This document shows positions 1 to 8,466 of a DNA stretch of 33,584 nucleotides, one piece after another (positions within the stretch are counted from its first letter, which is position 1; each line of letters opens with the position of its first letter). This DNA is from Marinosulfonomonas sp. (GTDB lineage: Bacteria; Pseudomonadota; Alphaproteobacteria; Rhodobacterales; Rhodobacteraceae). The notes under the pieces were generated by a model, which saw nothing but the letters and a program-made list of their open reading frames with translations, had not been told where the DNA came from and did not search any database. The DNA is taken from the NCBI GenBank assembly GCA_026984915.1, contig JALSRG010000101.1, forward strand, positions 1-33,584. The letters are read 5' to 3'. Made by a program: the position numbers and the translations under genes.

Positions 1-491
1 CGCGGATCACGCCCACGGGCGATGTCACCCCGTGCCCCTATATGGAAAATTCGGCGGGGTCGGTGAAGGATCAGAGCTTTGCCGAAATCTGGCAGGACGC
101 GCCGGTGCTGAACGCATTGCGCGCGCCAAAACTGGAGGGGCGTTGCGGGGCCTGCGAATTTCAAATTCTCTGCGGCGGGTGCCGCGCCCGCCCCTTGGCG
201 ATGAATGGCAACATGATGGGCGAAGACAGCCTGTGCACCTATCAGCCCCAAGGCGGCGCGGTGATCACGCCGCTGGTTTCGGCGGGCAGCACAATGCGCT
301 GGACATCCGATGCGGAAACCCACCTTGCCCGCATCCCCGGTTTCGTGCGCCGCATGGTGCGCAAACGGGCCGAGGAACATGTGCGCGGCGAAGGCCGAGC
401 CGAAGTGACCAAAGACGATCTGACCCTGCTGGCCAAACGCCGTTTCGGCGATGCGGGGCCACCTGCCTTTATCAAACGGGGGCGTAAATGA
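1..491 (+). CDS. radical SAM/SPASM protein with C-terminal PCP_red-like domain (5' truncated)
   Basis: The reading frame is open from base 3 and the N-terminal radical SAM core lies outside the window. What remains begins with a SPASM-type auxiliary iron-sulfur segment: a TPxxDVTPCPY-like stretch, then C-x2-C, C-x2-C and a final Cys (about bases 144-236). The last 50 residues (about bases 303-450) look like PCP_red, the small helical domain also found at the C-terminus of the protochlorophyllide reductase B subunit. Radical SAM/SPASM proteins of the NirJ/AhbD type act on porphyrin side chains. The gene overlaps the start of the protoporphyrinogen oxidase gene by ATGA, which supports a tetrapyrrole role. 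The exact reaction cannot be told from the fragment; NirJ-like or AhbD-like are the alternatives. Confidence 0.75.
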   Translation, partial: RITPTGDVTPCPYMENSAGSVKDQSFAEIWQDAPVLNALRAPKLEGRCGACEFQILCGGCRARPLAMNGNMMGEDSLCTYQPQGGAVITPLVSAGSTMRWTSDAETHLARIPGFVRRMVRKRAEEHVRGEGRAEVTKDDLTLLAKRRFGDAGPPAFIKRGRK

Positions 492-1879
492 TACATGATG
501 TGATTGTCATTGGCGGCGGGATTTCGGGGCTGGCGACGGCTTATGACCTGATGCAGCGCGGGCTGGATGTGCACCTGCTGGAGCGGCAGGTGCGCACCGG
601 TGGCAATGCGATTTCCGAGCGTTTTGACGGGTTCCTGATGGAACACGGGCCGACCACTTTCAATGCTTCGGTGCCGCAAGCGGTCGAGCAGATTGAGGCG
701 TTGGGCCTGCTGGATCAGGCACATGATCTGGGGCCGGATGTCAAACGGCGTTACCTGCGGGACAATGGCCGACTGACCGGGATTCCGGCTTCAATGACCG
801 GGTTTCTTACCTCGAACTACCTGTCGCTGCGGGGCCGCACGCGCATTCTGGCCGAGGGGCTGATCCCGCGCCACAAGGGGGGCGAGGAATCCATCCACGC
901 CTTTACCGCCCGCCGCTTTGGTCGCGAATTTGCCGACAAGGTGATGGACCCGATGGCTGCCGGCATATTCATGGGGGATTCAAGGGAACTGTCGATCAGC
1001 GGGGCCTTTCCCAAGCTGGCGGAAATGGAGCAGGCGCTGGGGTCGATCACCCGCGGGGTGCTGCGGGCCAGACGCGGATCGGAGCCGGGGCGGCATCTGT
1101 ATTCCTGGGATGGTGGCATCGGCACAATTCCGCAGGTGCTGACCCGCCATCTGGGCGCGCGGGTTCACACCGGCATTGCCGTTTCCGGCCTTGGCAAGAC
1201 CGCGCATGGATTTGCCGTCAAAACCCGCGAGGGCAGCCGTCAGGCCCGCGCCGTGGTGCTGGCCGTGCAACCGCATGTCGCCGCGCAATTGCTGGAACGG
1301 GTTGACCCTGTTGGCGCCGAGACGACCGGCCGCATTCAGGCGCCGCCGGTAAATGTGGGCTTCTTTGGCTATCGGCGTGAACAGGTTGCGCATCCGCTCG
1401 ATGGTCTTGGTTTTCTTTCAACCAGAGATAACGATCGTATCCTGTCAGGGGTGCAATTTGCCTCGACAATGTATCCGCAGCGCGCACCGGGCGGATTCGT
1501 GGCGATCTCGGCCTATGCAGGTGGCGTGCGCAATCCTGAACTGGCGCAGGCAGATGCGGCTGAACTGACAGCGCTGATGCATGATGAACTGGCCGAGGGT
1601 TTGGGGATCAAGGGGGCACCGGTTGTTACCAGGCTGCGCCGCTGGCCATTGGGATTGCCGCAATATGCACTGGGCCATCCCGGACGGCGTACAAAGCTGA
1701 ATCAAAGCAGTGACCGGGTTGCTGGTTTGTTTCTGACCGGCAACTATATAAACGGCGTTTCCGTGGCCAACTGTCTGGCGTCCGGTTCCTCCGTTTGCAA
1801 GCGGGTTGCGGAATTTCTGCATGGTGCCGGGCCGGTGGCCGGTAGAGCCGGAAAAGATGACTTGAAGTATAGTATATAA
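488..1879 (+). CDS. hemY: protoporphyrinogen oxidase, HemY type (FAD-dependent)
   Basis: A 463-residue flavoprotein expected to oxidise protoporphyrinogen IX to protoporphyrin IX, the penultimate step of haem synthesis, using oxygen. The N-terminus carries a dinucleotide-binding GGGISGLATAYDL motif (residues about 8-20) followed by an acidic strand end (LLER) and a GGNA segment. The C-terminus has GNYINGVSVANCLASG (about residues 418-433), typical of HemY-type oxidases, where the FAD site closes. Length matches the family (about 450-480). The ATG overlaps the stop of the radical SAM gene, implying translational coupling. Many alphaproteobacteria use HemJ instead, so this copy may be an alternative or a dedicated enzyme. 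A coproporphyrinogen-oxidising role cannot be excluded from sequence alone. Confidence 0.85.
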   Translation: MIHDVIVIGGGISGLATAYDLMQRGLDVHLLERQVRTGGNAISERFDGFLMEHGPTTFNASVPQAVEQIEALGLLDQAHDLGPDVKRRYLRDNGRLTGIPASMTGFLTSNYLSLRGRTRILAEGLIPRHKGGEESIHAFTARRFGREFADKVMDPMAAGIFMGDSRELSISGAFPKLAEMEQALGSITRGVLRARRGSEPGRHLYSWDGGIGTIPQVLTRHLGARVHTGIAVSGLGKTAHGFAVKTREGSRQARAVVLAVQPHVAAQLLERVDPVGAETTGRIQAPPVNVGFFGYRREQVAHPLDGLGFLSTRDNDRILSGVQFASTMYPQRAPGGFVAISAYAGGVRNPELAQADAAELTALMHDELAEGLGIKGAPVVTRLRRWPLGLPQYALGHPGRRTKLNQSSDRVAGLFLTGNYINGVSVANCLASGSSVCKRVAEFLHGAGPVAGRAGKDDLKYSI

Positions 1880-2024
1880 TATCTTGGAAAGATTTGAGTC
1901 TATCGGCTTGAACTGATCCCTTGCAAAGGCTGAAATGCGACTGTCGCTGGGGTGAAAAACGACCGGAATATGGCTTGGTCTTTCGGCTTTACCGTCTCGC
2001 CATAAACGCGGGTCGAGGTCGGTT

Positions 2025-2462
2025 TCAAGCCTCCAGCCAGATCGTGACGGGGCCATCGTTGACCAATAAGACCTGCATATCCGCGCCAAATTCGCCTGTT
2101 TCAGTGGTGATCCCTTGTACGCGCATTTCATCAATAAACACCTGATACAGATGATTGCCTGTATCAGGGGCGGCAGCGGCGGAAAATCCGGGGCGATTGC
2201 CACGTGACGTATCGGCGGCAAGGGTAAACTGGCTGACCACCAGCGCCTGGCCTTTGACGTCTGCCAGCGCGCGGTTCATCTTGCCGGTTTCGTCGGCGAA
2301 TATTCGCAGCCGGGCGATTTTAGCTGCCAGCTTGCGGGCGTTTTCTTCGGTGTCGCCCGTCATGGCGCAGACCAGGATCAGCAATCCTGTTCCGATCTTC
2401 CCGATGGTCTGCCCGTCTACGGCAACCGAGGCTTTGCTCACCCGCTGGATCAATGCCCTCAT
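2025..2462 (-). CDS. dtd: D-aminoacyl-tRNA deacylase
   Basis: A 145-residue cytosolic editing enzyme that hydrolyses D-aminoacyl-tRNA (D-Tyr and others, also Gly-tRNA-Ala), keeping D-amino acids out of proteins. It shows the family's two signatures: [17 protein letters not shown] (about residues 77-93) and the cross-subunit NDGPVT motif near the C-terminus. The start at 2462 is chosen because the protein then begins MRALIQRV, as in homologues, and the ATG overlaps the stop of the upstream sugar kinase by ATGA. An in-frame ATG at 2480 would add six unsupported residues. It is convergent with hemY across about 145 bases with no obvious terminator. Confidence 0.93.
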   Translation of the reverse strand: MRALIQRVSKASVAVDGQTIGKIGTGLLILVCAMTGDTEENARKLAAKIARLRIFADETGKMNRALADVKGQALVVSQFTLAADTSRGNRPGFSAAAAPDTGNHLYQVFIDEMRVQGITTETGEFGADMQVLLVNDGPVTIWLEA

Positions 2463-3394
2463 TGCAGTTCTTCCTTCCATGGCGCATCGGCCCCCGCGCG
2501 CGAAACCGTAATCGATGCCGCCTGAACAGCCAGCCCCAGCGCCTCTTGCAAAACTGACCTGTCCAGTGCTTGGATTGACGGCTTGGTCAGGGCGCCTTGC
2601 GTGTTCAATGCGTGCAGAACGCCGGCATTGAATGTATCGCCGGCCCCTACTGTATCAACAACGCTCACCTCTGATGCAGGGCAGGCGACTGTATGTAGAG
2701 GTGTAATTGCTGTGGCGCCGGAACTGCCGCGCGTCAGGAACACAAGATTTGGCCCCATCGCAAGAATTTTCCGGGCCAGTGATTGCACATCCCCTGCGCC
2801 GAACCACCAGTGCAGGTCTTCATCCGAAACCTTTACGATATCCGCCATGGAAACCATATGTTCCAGTCGGGCACGATAGCGGATTTCATCGGCAATAAAT
2901 CCGGGGCGAATGTTTGGATCAAGCATGGTGACACAGCGCCCGGCCTGGCGCTGCATCAGGGTTTCATAGGCTGTTGCACAGGGTTCGGTTGCCAGCGAAA
3001 TACCCCCGAAAAACAGGGTTTTCACCTGTTGCGGCAAGTCAGGAATATCCTCGGGCCGCAGCATTCTCCCGGCAGAGTTTTCGTCGAAAAAGGCGTATTG
3101 GGCCTGACCATTCACCAGACGGACAAAAGCCAGTGTGGTCGGGCGATCGCTGGACAGGGAAAGCCGGGCGTCAACATGGCTTTCCTCCAGGCTTTTGCGC
3201 AGGGTTTCACCAAACATGTCCGTTGACAGCCCACCCAGAAACCGGGCGTTTTCCCCCAATCTGCCCAGTGCCACAGCCGTGTTGAAAACCGAGCCGCCGC
3301 AGACGGGCACAAAGGATTCCCTGTTGTCGTCCGTCATTGCGGGCAGCATGTCGATCAAGGCTTCTCCGCAGCACAGAATGGTTGCCGGCATCAT
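2459..3394 (-). CDS. PfkB-family carbohydrate kinase, probably fructokinase
   Basis: A ribokinase-fold kinase of about 311 residues that phosphorylates a sugar with ATP. The first signature ([15 protein letters not shown], about residues 32-46) and the second signature with the catalytic base ([14 protein letters not shown], Asp about residue 252) are both intact. The N-terminus ([13 protein letters not shown]) resembles fructokinases of the ScrK/Frk type, but the sugar is inferred, not shown. Two adjacent ATG codons (3394 and 3391) follow an AGGA ribosome site; the longer frame back to 3502 lacks such a site and overlaps the heat-shock promoter region. It is co-transcribed with dtd through a 4-base overlap. 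The small heat-shock gene is divergent. Confidence 0.85.
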   Translation of the reverse strand: MMPATILCCGEALIDMLPAMTDDNRESFVPVCGGSVFNTAVALGRLGENARFLGGLSTDMFGETLRKSLEESHVDARLSLSSDRPTTLAFVRLVNGQAQYAFFDENSAGRMLRPEDIPDLPQQVKTLFFGGISLATEPCATAYETLMQRQAGRCVTMLDPNIRPGFIADEIRYRARLEHMVSMADIVKVSDEDLHWWFGAGDVQSLARKILAMGPNLVFLTRGSSGATAITPLHTVACPASEVSVVDTVGAGDTFNAGVLHALNTQGALTKPSIQALDRSVLQEALGLAVQAASITVSRAGADAPWKEELQ

Positions 3395-3476
3395 GGTTTC
3401 CTGACTTGTTTGCTTGCCCGATACTGGCGTGTTCGTTGGCAAATCGCAATTGGCCGCGTCATTTTTTCCTCCCCCT

Positions 3477-3504
3477 CTTGGCGGGCGGGAAAACAGACCC
3501 ATAT
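3477..3504 (+). promoter_or_regulatory. candidate sigma-32 (RpoH) promoter of the small heat-shock gene
   Basis: CTTGGCG (3477-3483) and CCCATAT (3498-3504) are separated by 14 bases. This fits the heat-shock consensus CTTGAAA-N13/14-CCCATNT, with a perfect -10-like box and four leading matches in the -35 box. The expected transcript would have about a 38-base leader before the ATG at 3549. Regulation is inferred from the match and from the gene's identity. Confidence 0.5.
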
Positions 3505-3548
3505 CAGGGGAAAGAGCAATTCAGAGCAGAGCAAAAGGAGATATTGAA

Positions 3549-3968
3549 ATGGTTGAGAAAACACAACACAGCAGTTTCTGGCCCTCACTTTACGAACCCC
3601 TGCGCAACGTTGGTGCCCGGCTGGCAGAATGGATTGCGCCACCTTCCGAGGCATCTTCCGACGAAGACGCTTATCGCATTGCAATAGAGCTTCCGGGGGT
3701 TGCGGACGAAGATATCGAACTGACCGTCAATGACGATGTTCTGACCGTGAAAGGCGAAAAGAAATCCGTCAAGGAGGAAGAAGGCCGCACATGGTACTTC
3801 AGCGAGCGCCAGTACGGCACATTCAGCCGATCCTTCCGCTTGCCGCCAGACGCTGACGGCAACAAGGCTTCGGCCGAGTTGAAAGACGGAATTCTCGTCG
3901 TGACCGTTGCCAAGAAAAAGGACACCTCGGCAGACGGGGCAAAACGTGTTCCGATTTCCAAGGGATAA
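3549..3968 (+). CDS. small heat-shock protein, Hsp20/alpha-crystallin family
   Basis: A 139-residue ATP-independent holdase chaperone that forms oligomers and keeps unfolding proteins soluble. The alpha-crystallin domain covers about residues 40-125, with the typical AYRIAIELPGVADEDIELTV opening, the FxRSFRLP turn and the GILVVTVAKK end strand. The short hydrophobic N-terminus and the C-terminal tail ending VPIS (a variant I-x-I/V anchoring motif) fit oligomer assembly. The ATG at 3549 has an AAGGAG site eight bases upstream. A heat-shock promoter candidate lies directly upstream, and the sugar kinase is divergent. It is an IbpA/HspD-like protein, but orthology to a named gene is not resolved. 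Confidence 0.92.
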   Translation: MVEKTQHSSFWPSLYEPLRNVGARLAEWIAPPSEASSDEDAYRIAIELPGVADEDIELTVNDDVLTVKGEKKSVKEEEGRTWYFSERQYGTFSRSFRLPPDADGNKASAELKDGILVVTVAKKKDTSADGAKRVPISKG

Positions 3969-3977
3969 TAACAAGTT

Positions 3978-3999
3978 GCGGGGCGCATCGTCGCCCCGC
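3978..3999. terminator. GC-rich hairpin between convergent genes
   Basis: An 8-bp perfect stem (GCGGGGCG / CGCCCCGC) with a 6-base loop sits between the stops of the heat-shock gene and the convergent zinc-ribbon gene. There is only a weak T-run on either side, so it may be a shared but leaky terminator. Confidence 0.5.
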
Positions 4000-4012
4000 G
4001 ATCCTGTTCTTG

Positions 4013-5107
4013 CTATCGGTTTTGTGCCGCAAGATAGCCGATCGTCGCGGCGATGACGGCCAGAGAAATGGCCGCAAAGGCAATTTTCCATGCGGACCAG
4101 GGCCGCTCGCCCTGCACCCGGCCGGATTGCCCGTTCACCACAAAGCGGTAGGTTTTCCCCCGGTACTTGTAAGCGGCCAGCCAGACGGGCAAGAGCACAT
4201 GCTTATAGGTAATGTCCGATATTTTGGTGTTCAATGAGCTGATCCTCTGACGATCTCCACCTATGTCAAACCGGACATCGCGCCGGATCATCCGATCCAT
4301 GTATATGCCGGCTTCCTTGAACCCCTCGTCCAGTTCAACGGTATAGCCTTCCGCCCCGAATCCGGCCAGATAACCGGGGTTGAAAGGCTCCAGTGCGGAC
4401 AGATCCCACGGCTCCAGCGCGTCAGTATATTTTTTCGGTAGCGAGCGGGATGCCAGAACCAGAATATCGTCAAAAAAGCGGGCAACGTGGCCTGATACGC
4501 GCCTCCATCTGATCTTTTGTTCGCGGATGGTCACGTTTTTGCCGTCTCGCCGAACGGTCCGGCTGACGTAATAGACAGTTCCACGATCGCCGGTGTAGTC
4601 TGAACGGGTATCGGCATCGTAGGTCCAGTAGGGAACATAAATACCCTGCATTTTCCGGCCCTTACGCGCATATTCTTTCAGCCCGTTCGGAGCGAACCAA
4701 AGTTTCCCCAGCCAGTCGGTCATGGACTTTCTGGCGTTTTTCTCGGTTACCGAGAAGGGAATCTGGCCATGCGGTTTGATTTGCCGCGATGTGCCTGAAT
4801 CGGCAACGATCGGTGTCGCGCAAAAGGGGCATTCTATGGCGTGTTCGGGCCCTTCAATTTCAATGCGCGCGCCGCAGTTCGTGCAGGTGACATATCGCGC
4901 CTCCTGCATTTGCGTTGCTGGCATCAGGGTGCTGAGTGCCTGCCTGTAGTCCTGTTCTTCCAGTGTGGGTGTCTGGAAGAAATCCTCCTGAACCGGCTGC
5001 CGATTGCCGCAGTAGTCGCAAACCAGCAGGCCCTCGGCAGGATCAAACCGCAGGTCTGATCCGCAGGTATTGCAAGGAAAACGATGTTCCTCGGCGGCCT
5101 GTTTCAT
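4013..5107 (-). CDS. double zinc-ribbon protein with C-terminal membrane helix (YdjG-like)
   Basis: A 364-residue protein with two N-terminal zinc ribbons: C-x2-C-x14-C-x2-C at residues 12-33 and C-x2-C-x14-C-x2-C at 75-96. A long middle region rich in aromatic and charged residues follows, then a single hydrophobic helix near the C-terminus (about residues 338-358), so it is probably anchored in the inner membrane by its tail. Such proteins are often mislabelled as primosomal or helicase-like because of the ribbons; no helicase motifs are visible. It is the last gene of the seven-gene minus-strand run, seven bases after the SPFH gene. The pairing of a zinc-ribbon membrane protein with an SPFH protein recalls B. 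subtilis YdjG and YdjI, which act with PspA. The function here is inferred. Confidence 0.75.
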   Translation of the reverse strand: MKQAAEEHRFPCNTCGSDLRFDPAEGLLVCDYCGNRQPVQEDFFQTPTLEEQDYRQALSTLMPATQMQEARYVTCTNCGARIEIEGPEHAIECPFCATPIVADSGTSRQIKPHGQIPFSVTEKNARKSMTDWLGKLWFAPNGLKEYARKGRKMQGIYVPYWTYDADTRSDYTGDRGTVYYVSRTVRRDGKNVTIREQKIRWRRVSGHVARFFDDILVLASRSLPKKYTDALEPWDLSALEPFNPGYLAGFGAEGYTVELDEGFKEAGIYMDRMIRRDVRFDIGGDRQRISSLNTKISDITYKHVLLPVWLAAYKYRGKTYRFVVNGQSGRVQGERPWSAWKIAFAAISLAVIAATIGYLAAQNR

Positions 5108-5114
5108 GCGCGTC

Positions 5115-6236
5115 TCAGCCTTGCGGTGCAGGTGGGGGCAATACGGTGAACAACTGAGCCAACTCGTCTATGTCATTGGCCCTGTGCCAGCCGTCCATTC
5201 CCGCGGTCCAGACCAGTGTATCACGCGTCAGGGCGCCGTCTTTTGCCATGCGCCCCATTGAGGCACGCGAATACGGGCCTTTGGTTTCACCATCCTCGGC
5301 AATGTGCCAGACTTTTTCCACTGGCGGCGGCGGGGCGGGTGGGGTGGCCTGCTGTTGCGCCGGGACAGCCCCCCATGGGCCGGACTGTTGCGCCATTTGC
5401 TGCGCCATGGCCATGCCCATGCCCATTCCGAGGCCGGCGCCAATCCCGCCACCACCTGTTGGGTTGCTGGCCGCGGCGGTCATGGCCTCGGCAGCCGAAT
5501 ACTGGGTGAAACGGCCCAGATCACCGGCCATGCCCATGGATGTACGTTTATCCAATGCCGCCTCCACAGCGGGGGGAAGGCTGATGTTTTCGATATACAG
5601 CTCGGGCATTGTCAGGCCATATTGTTCCAGAGTTCCCGAAATCTGGGTTGCAACCAGTTTGCCCAGATCGTCGGTGTTTGCGGCCATGTCCAGCACCGGA
5701 ATGCCGCTTTGGGCAATCACGCGCGAAAACTCCTGCACGATGATATTGCGGATCTGATAGCTGATTTCATCCATGGTGAATTCACCATCGGTGCCGACGA
5801 TCTCGGTCAGAAAGCGGGCCGGGTTTGTCACCTTGATCGTATAGGTCCCGTAGGCCCGTACCCGGACCGGGCCAAATTCCGGATCACGCAGGATAACCGG
5901 GTTTTTGGTCCCCCATTTCAGATTGGAAAATCTTGTGGTGTTGACGAAATAGATTTCCGATTTGAAGGGCGATTGGAACCCGTGATCCCAATGCTGCAGC
6001 TTGGTCAGGATCGGCATGTTGTTGGTTTCAAGAAAATACATGCCCGGCGTGAAGACATCAGCCAACTGGCCTTCGTGTACGAATACCGCAGCCTGCCCCT
6101 CACGCACGGTAAGCTTTGCGCCATACTTGATTTCATGCCCCTCGCGCTCGAACCGCCAGACCATTGTATCGCGGGTGTCATCCACCCAGTGGATCACGTC
6201 AATAAATTCGCCGGTCAAAAAATCAAGAATACCCAT
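5115..6236 (-). CDS. SPFH/band-7 protein with C-terminal GYF_2 domain (YdjI / virion-core-like)
   Basis: A 373-residue protein. Residues 1-235 form an SPFH (band 7) domain of the 'virion core protein' type, opening MGILDFLTGEFIDVIHW, without a predicted transmembrane helix. A Gly/Met-rich linker (about 261-285) and a Pro-rich stretch (about 298-306) lead to a GYF_2/DUF4339 domain (about 308-363: VWHIAEDGETKGPYS, then WTAGMDGWHRA), a fold that usually binds proline-rich peptides. SPFH proteins scaffold membrane microdomains. The GYF domain could bind its own proline stretch or the proline-rich N-terminus of the neighbouring lipoprotein, although those would lie on opposite sides of the membrane. 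It sits between the zinc-ribbon gene and the DUF2927 gene. Assignment is good; role is inferred. Confidence 0.82.
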   Translation of the reverse strand: MGILDFLTGEFIDVIHWVDDTRDTMVWRFEREGHEIKYGAKLTVREGQAAVFVHEGQLADVFTPGMYFLETNNMPILTKLQHWDHGFQSPFKSEIYFVNTTRFSNLKWGTKNPVILRDPEFGPVRVRAYGTYTIKVTNPARFLTEIVGTDGEFTMDEISYQIRNIIVQEFSRVIAQSGIPVLDMAANTDDLGKLVATQISGTLEQYGLTMPELYIENISLPPAVEAALDKRTSMGMAGDLGRFTQYSAAEAMTAAASNPTGGGGIGAGLGMGMGMAMAQQMAQQSGPWGAVPAQQQATPPAPPPPVEKVWHIAEDGETKGPYSRASMGRMAKDGALTRDTLVWTAGMDGWHRANDIDELAQLFTVLPPPAPQG

Positions 6237-6280
6237 TATTTACTTCCTCTCGCAGTCTGGCATTTTCCGGACAATGGGGG

Positions 6281-7237
6281 TCAAACGCTGCCGCCCATCA
6301 GTTCTTTGGCAATCTGCTCGACAATCGGGCGTGCCTGGGCCGGAGTCATTCCAGGCGTCAGTCGTTTGTCATACAGCATTTTCAGCATCATCTCGTCCTG
6401 GGTTGTCAACAGGCCGAATTCTTCATCATCATTGAAAATCGACGGGCGGGCGTTGGGGCTGTCGTTGGCCAGCCCCATCCCCTGTGCAAGCTCTTCGTGA
6501 AAACAGGACAAGCGCAACAGGTCCGGATGTTCGCCCCGGATCACGGCAATCGCCTGACCATAGCTGTCTTTTCCCTCGGATTCAGGGAAGGCATAGACAA
6601 GGCAAAGCGTGTCACGCGGCATGTTGACGATCGTATCGACGGCCTGATTGCCGATACCCGGCACGACCGCGCGGATATGCGGGCCGATTTTGCGGCGTTC
6701 GTCTTCGTTCAGGATCAACACGTGAAAATTCGGATCTTTCTTGGTTATGCGGATCGGTACCCCGGTCAGGCGGGACAGACGGCGGGTATAATTGGCAATA
6801 CTTGCAATATCTTTTTTGCGCTGGGCCAAGGGAACGGTTTCGCCAAACTCGATTTCCATGCGGATCGGTTTTTCCCAACGCCGCAGACGGCTGGGGGTTG
6901 CCCTGGCCACCAGAGTGCCGCCAACCTGAACATATTCATCAAAAAGCGCGATGCGAATGAAGTTGTCGGCAAGGTTGCGCGCGTCAAAAGGCGCATCCGG
7001 CCCGCCGCCGCCCTGCCGAAGCAGATCCTGGGCCAGAAGATCAGCCTGAAGGCGGCCAAAATATGCCGACTGTTGCCGGCTTTCATCCGAGGGTTCGGGT
7101 ATTTTGGCGGCAACAGGTTTTGCCGGCCGCGGTTGCGGTGAAATGACAGGGGGGGCTGTTTGCAGCAGATCACATCCCGACAGGGCCAGCAGCGCTGTCA
7201 GGGTGATCACTGTCTTTTTCAAACGGGCCCGTTGCAT
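6281..7237 (-). CDS. DUF2927 lipoprotein with HEExxxxxGL motif
   Basis: A 318-residue putative lipoprotein. The start at 7237 gives a basic N-terminus, a hydrophobic stretch and a lipobox LALSGC (Cys about residue 23), so it should be exported and lipidated. A Pro-rich segment follows. The rest matches DUF2927, a family common in Rhodobacterales. Near the C-terminus CFHEELAQGMGLANDSP resembles a degenerate zinc-peptidase motif (HE followed by Q rather than H, then GL-x-ND), suggesting a metalloprotease-like fold. Catalysis is unproven. The ATG lies just downstream of the TelA stop codon (7242-7244), so the two are probably coupled. An upstream in-frame ATG at 7291 would put the signal peptide internally and is rejected. 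Confidence 0.78.
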   Translation of the reverse strand: MQRARLKKTVITLTALLALSGCDLLQTAPPVISPQPRPAKPVAAKIPEPSDESRQQSAYFGRLQADLLAQDLLRQGGGGPDAPFDARNLADNFIRIALFDEYVQVGGTLVARATPSRLRRWEKPIRMEIEFGETVPLAQRKKDIASIANYTRRLSRLTGVPIRITKKDPNFHVLILNEDERRKIGPHIRAVVPGIGNQAVDTIVNMPRDTLCLVYAFPESEGKDSYGQAIAVIRGEHPDLLRLSCFHEELAQGMGLANDSPNARPSIFNDDEEFGLLTTQDEMMLKMLYDKRLTPGMTPAQARPIVEQIAKELMGGSV

Positions 7238-7241
7238 TGTT

Positions 7242-8435
7242 TTACCGGCTTGAAACCGATGTGCCCAGGTTTTCACCGGTTTTGTCAGCACGCGCTTTCG
7301 CAGAAGCCAGCGTATCGCGCAGTTCGGCCTCCATTTTCTTCAGTTCCTCTTCGGCTGCGGCCCGGCGCGCCTTGCCTTCATCCGCAATCTGCAAGCTCTC
7401 CTCAATTGTGGCGATCAGTTCCGAGTTGGCCTCTTTTACAGCCTCAATATCAAACACGCCCCGTTCCATTTCCTCGCGCACAATCTTGTTGGCCTGACGC
7501 AGGTTCTTGGCATTCGCGGTCAGCAACTCATTGGTCAGATCATTGGCTTCCCGGACAGCCCCCGCCGCCTCGGCCGAACGCTGAATGGTTACGGCCTGGG
7601 CCAGTTGGGTCTCCCACAGCGGGATTGTGTTGACCATGGTCGAGTTGATCTTGGTCACAAGCGACTTGTCATTTTCCTGCACCAGGCGGATCGAGGGCAA
7701 GGACTGCATTGTCACCTGCCGGGTCAGTTTCAGATCATGCACCCGGCGTTCCAGATCATCGCGCGCCGCGCGCAAGTCACGCAGTTCCTGCGCCGCCATC
7801 ACCTGGTCCGGCTCGGCGGCTTTCTCTACGGCTGCCGCTTTCGCCGGAATGATCTTTTCGTCCAGATCTTTCAGTTTCTGTTCGCCAGCCGCGATGTAAA
7901 GCGCCAGTTCATCATAAAAATTCAGCGTCCGGTCATAGAGCAAATCCAAAGACTTGATGTCTTTCAGAAGCTTGTGCTCGTGCTTCAAAAGATTGTCGGT
8001 GACCTTGTCGATCTGGCTTTGAACGCTTTCATATCGCGCCAGAAAATTGGCAAAGGGGGCCGAGCGCCCAAGCAGGCGTTCCCACCACGAGCGCTTGCGC
8101 CGCACATCCAGTTCGCTGACGGAAAATCCACGGATTGTTGTTACGATATCACGCAGGCTGTCACCTGCGGGGCCAACATCCTTGTTGCGCACATCCTGCA
8201 GCATTGCCTGGCTGATTTCCTGTAGTTCTGCCTGCGCGCCTGAGCCAAAACGGACAATCGAGCCGGTGTCTGACATGTCCAGTTCGTCCATGCGCTTCAA
8301 AATTTCCGCGGCGACGGGTTTGTCGGCCTTTTCCAGCGGGACAATCTCCGTCGACGGTTCCGGCAGGACAATTGCGGCAACCTTTTCTATCTCGGCAAGC
8401 GTTTCCTTGGCTTTCTCGCGAGCAATTTCAGACAT
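7242..8435 (-). CDS. telA: toxic anion resistance protein, TelA/KlaA family
   Basis: A 397-residue, highly charged, largely helical cytoplasmic protein of the TelA family, named for plasmid tellurite resistance (KlaA/TelA). Visible family features are the FGSGAQAELQEISQAML segment (about residues 63-79), the RRKRSWWERLLGR segment (about 112-124), and long heptad-like helices from about 130 to 390. A C-terminal coiled coil is rich in Glu, Lys and Ala. A ribosome site AAGGA precedes the ATG at 8435. It follows the XpaC-like gene by 31 bases; TelA and XpaC genes are commonly adjacent in bacteria, including Firmicutes. The actual substrate or stress is unknown; tellurite resistance is the historical phenotype and need not be the native role. 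Confidence 0.88.
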   Translation of the reverse strand: MSEIAREKAKETLAEIEKVAAIVLPEPSTEIVPLEKADKPVAAEILKRMDELDMSDTGSIVRFGSGAQAELQEISQAMLQDVRNKDVGPAGDSLRDIVTTIRGFSVSELDVRRKRSWWERLLGRSAPFANFLARYESVQSQIDKVTDNLLKHEHKLLKDIKSLDLLYDRTLNFYDELALYIAAGEQKLKDLDEKIIPAKAAAVEKAAEPDQVMAAQELRDLRAARDDLERRVHDLKLTRQVTMQSLPSIRLVQENDKSLVTKINSTMVNTIPLWETQLAQAVTIQRSAEAAGAVREANDLTNELLTANAKNLRQANKIVREEMERGVFDIEAVKEANSELIATIEESLQIADEGKARRAAAEEELKKMEAELRDTLASAKARADKTGENLGTSVSSR

Positions 8436-8466
8436 AAAACAAATCCTTTTCTTCCGTTACTTTCAG

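Noticed and set aside
5304-6500. 398-codon open frame on the plus strand
   Set aside because: It lies opposite the SPFH and DUF2927 genes, has no ribosome site and its composition is that of an antisense shadow of GC-rich coding DNA.
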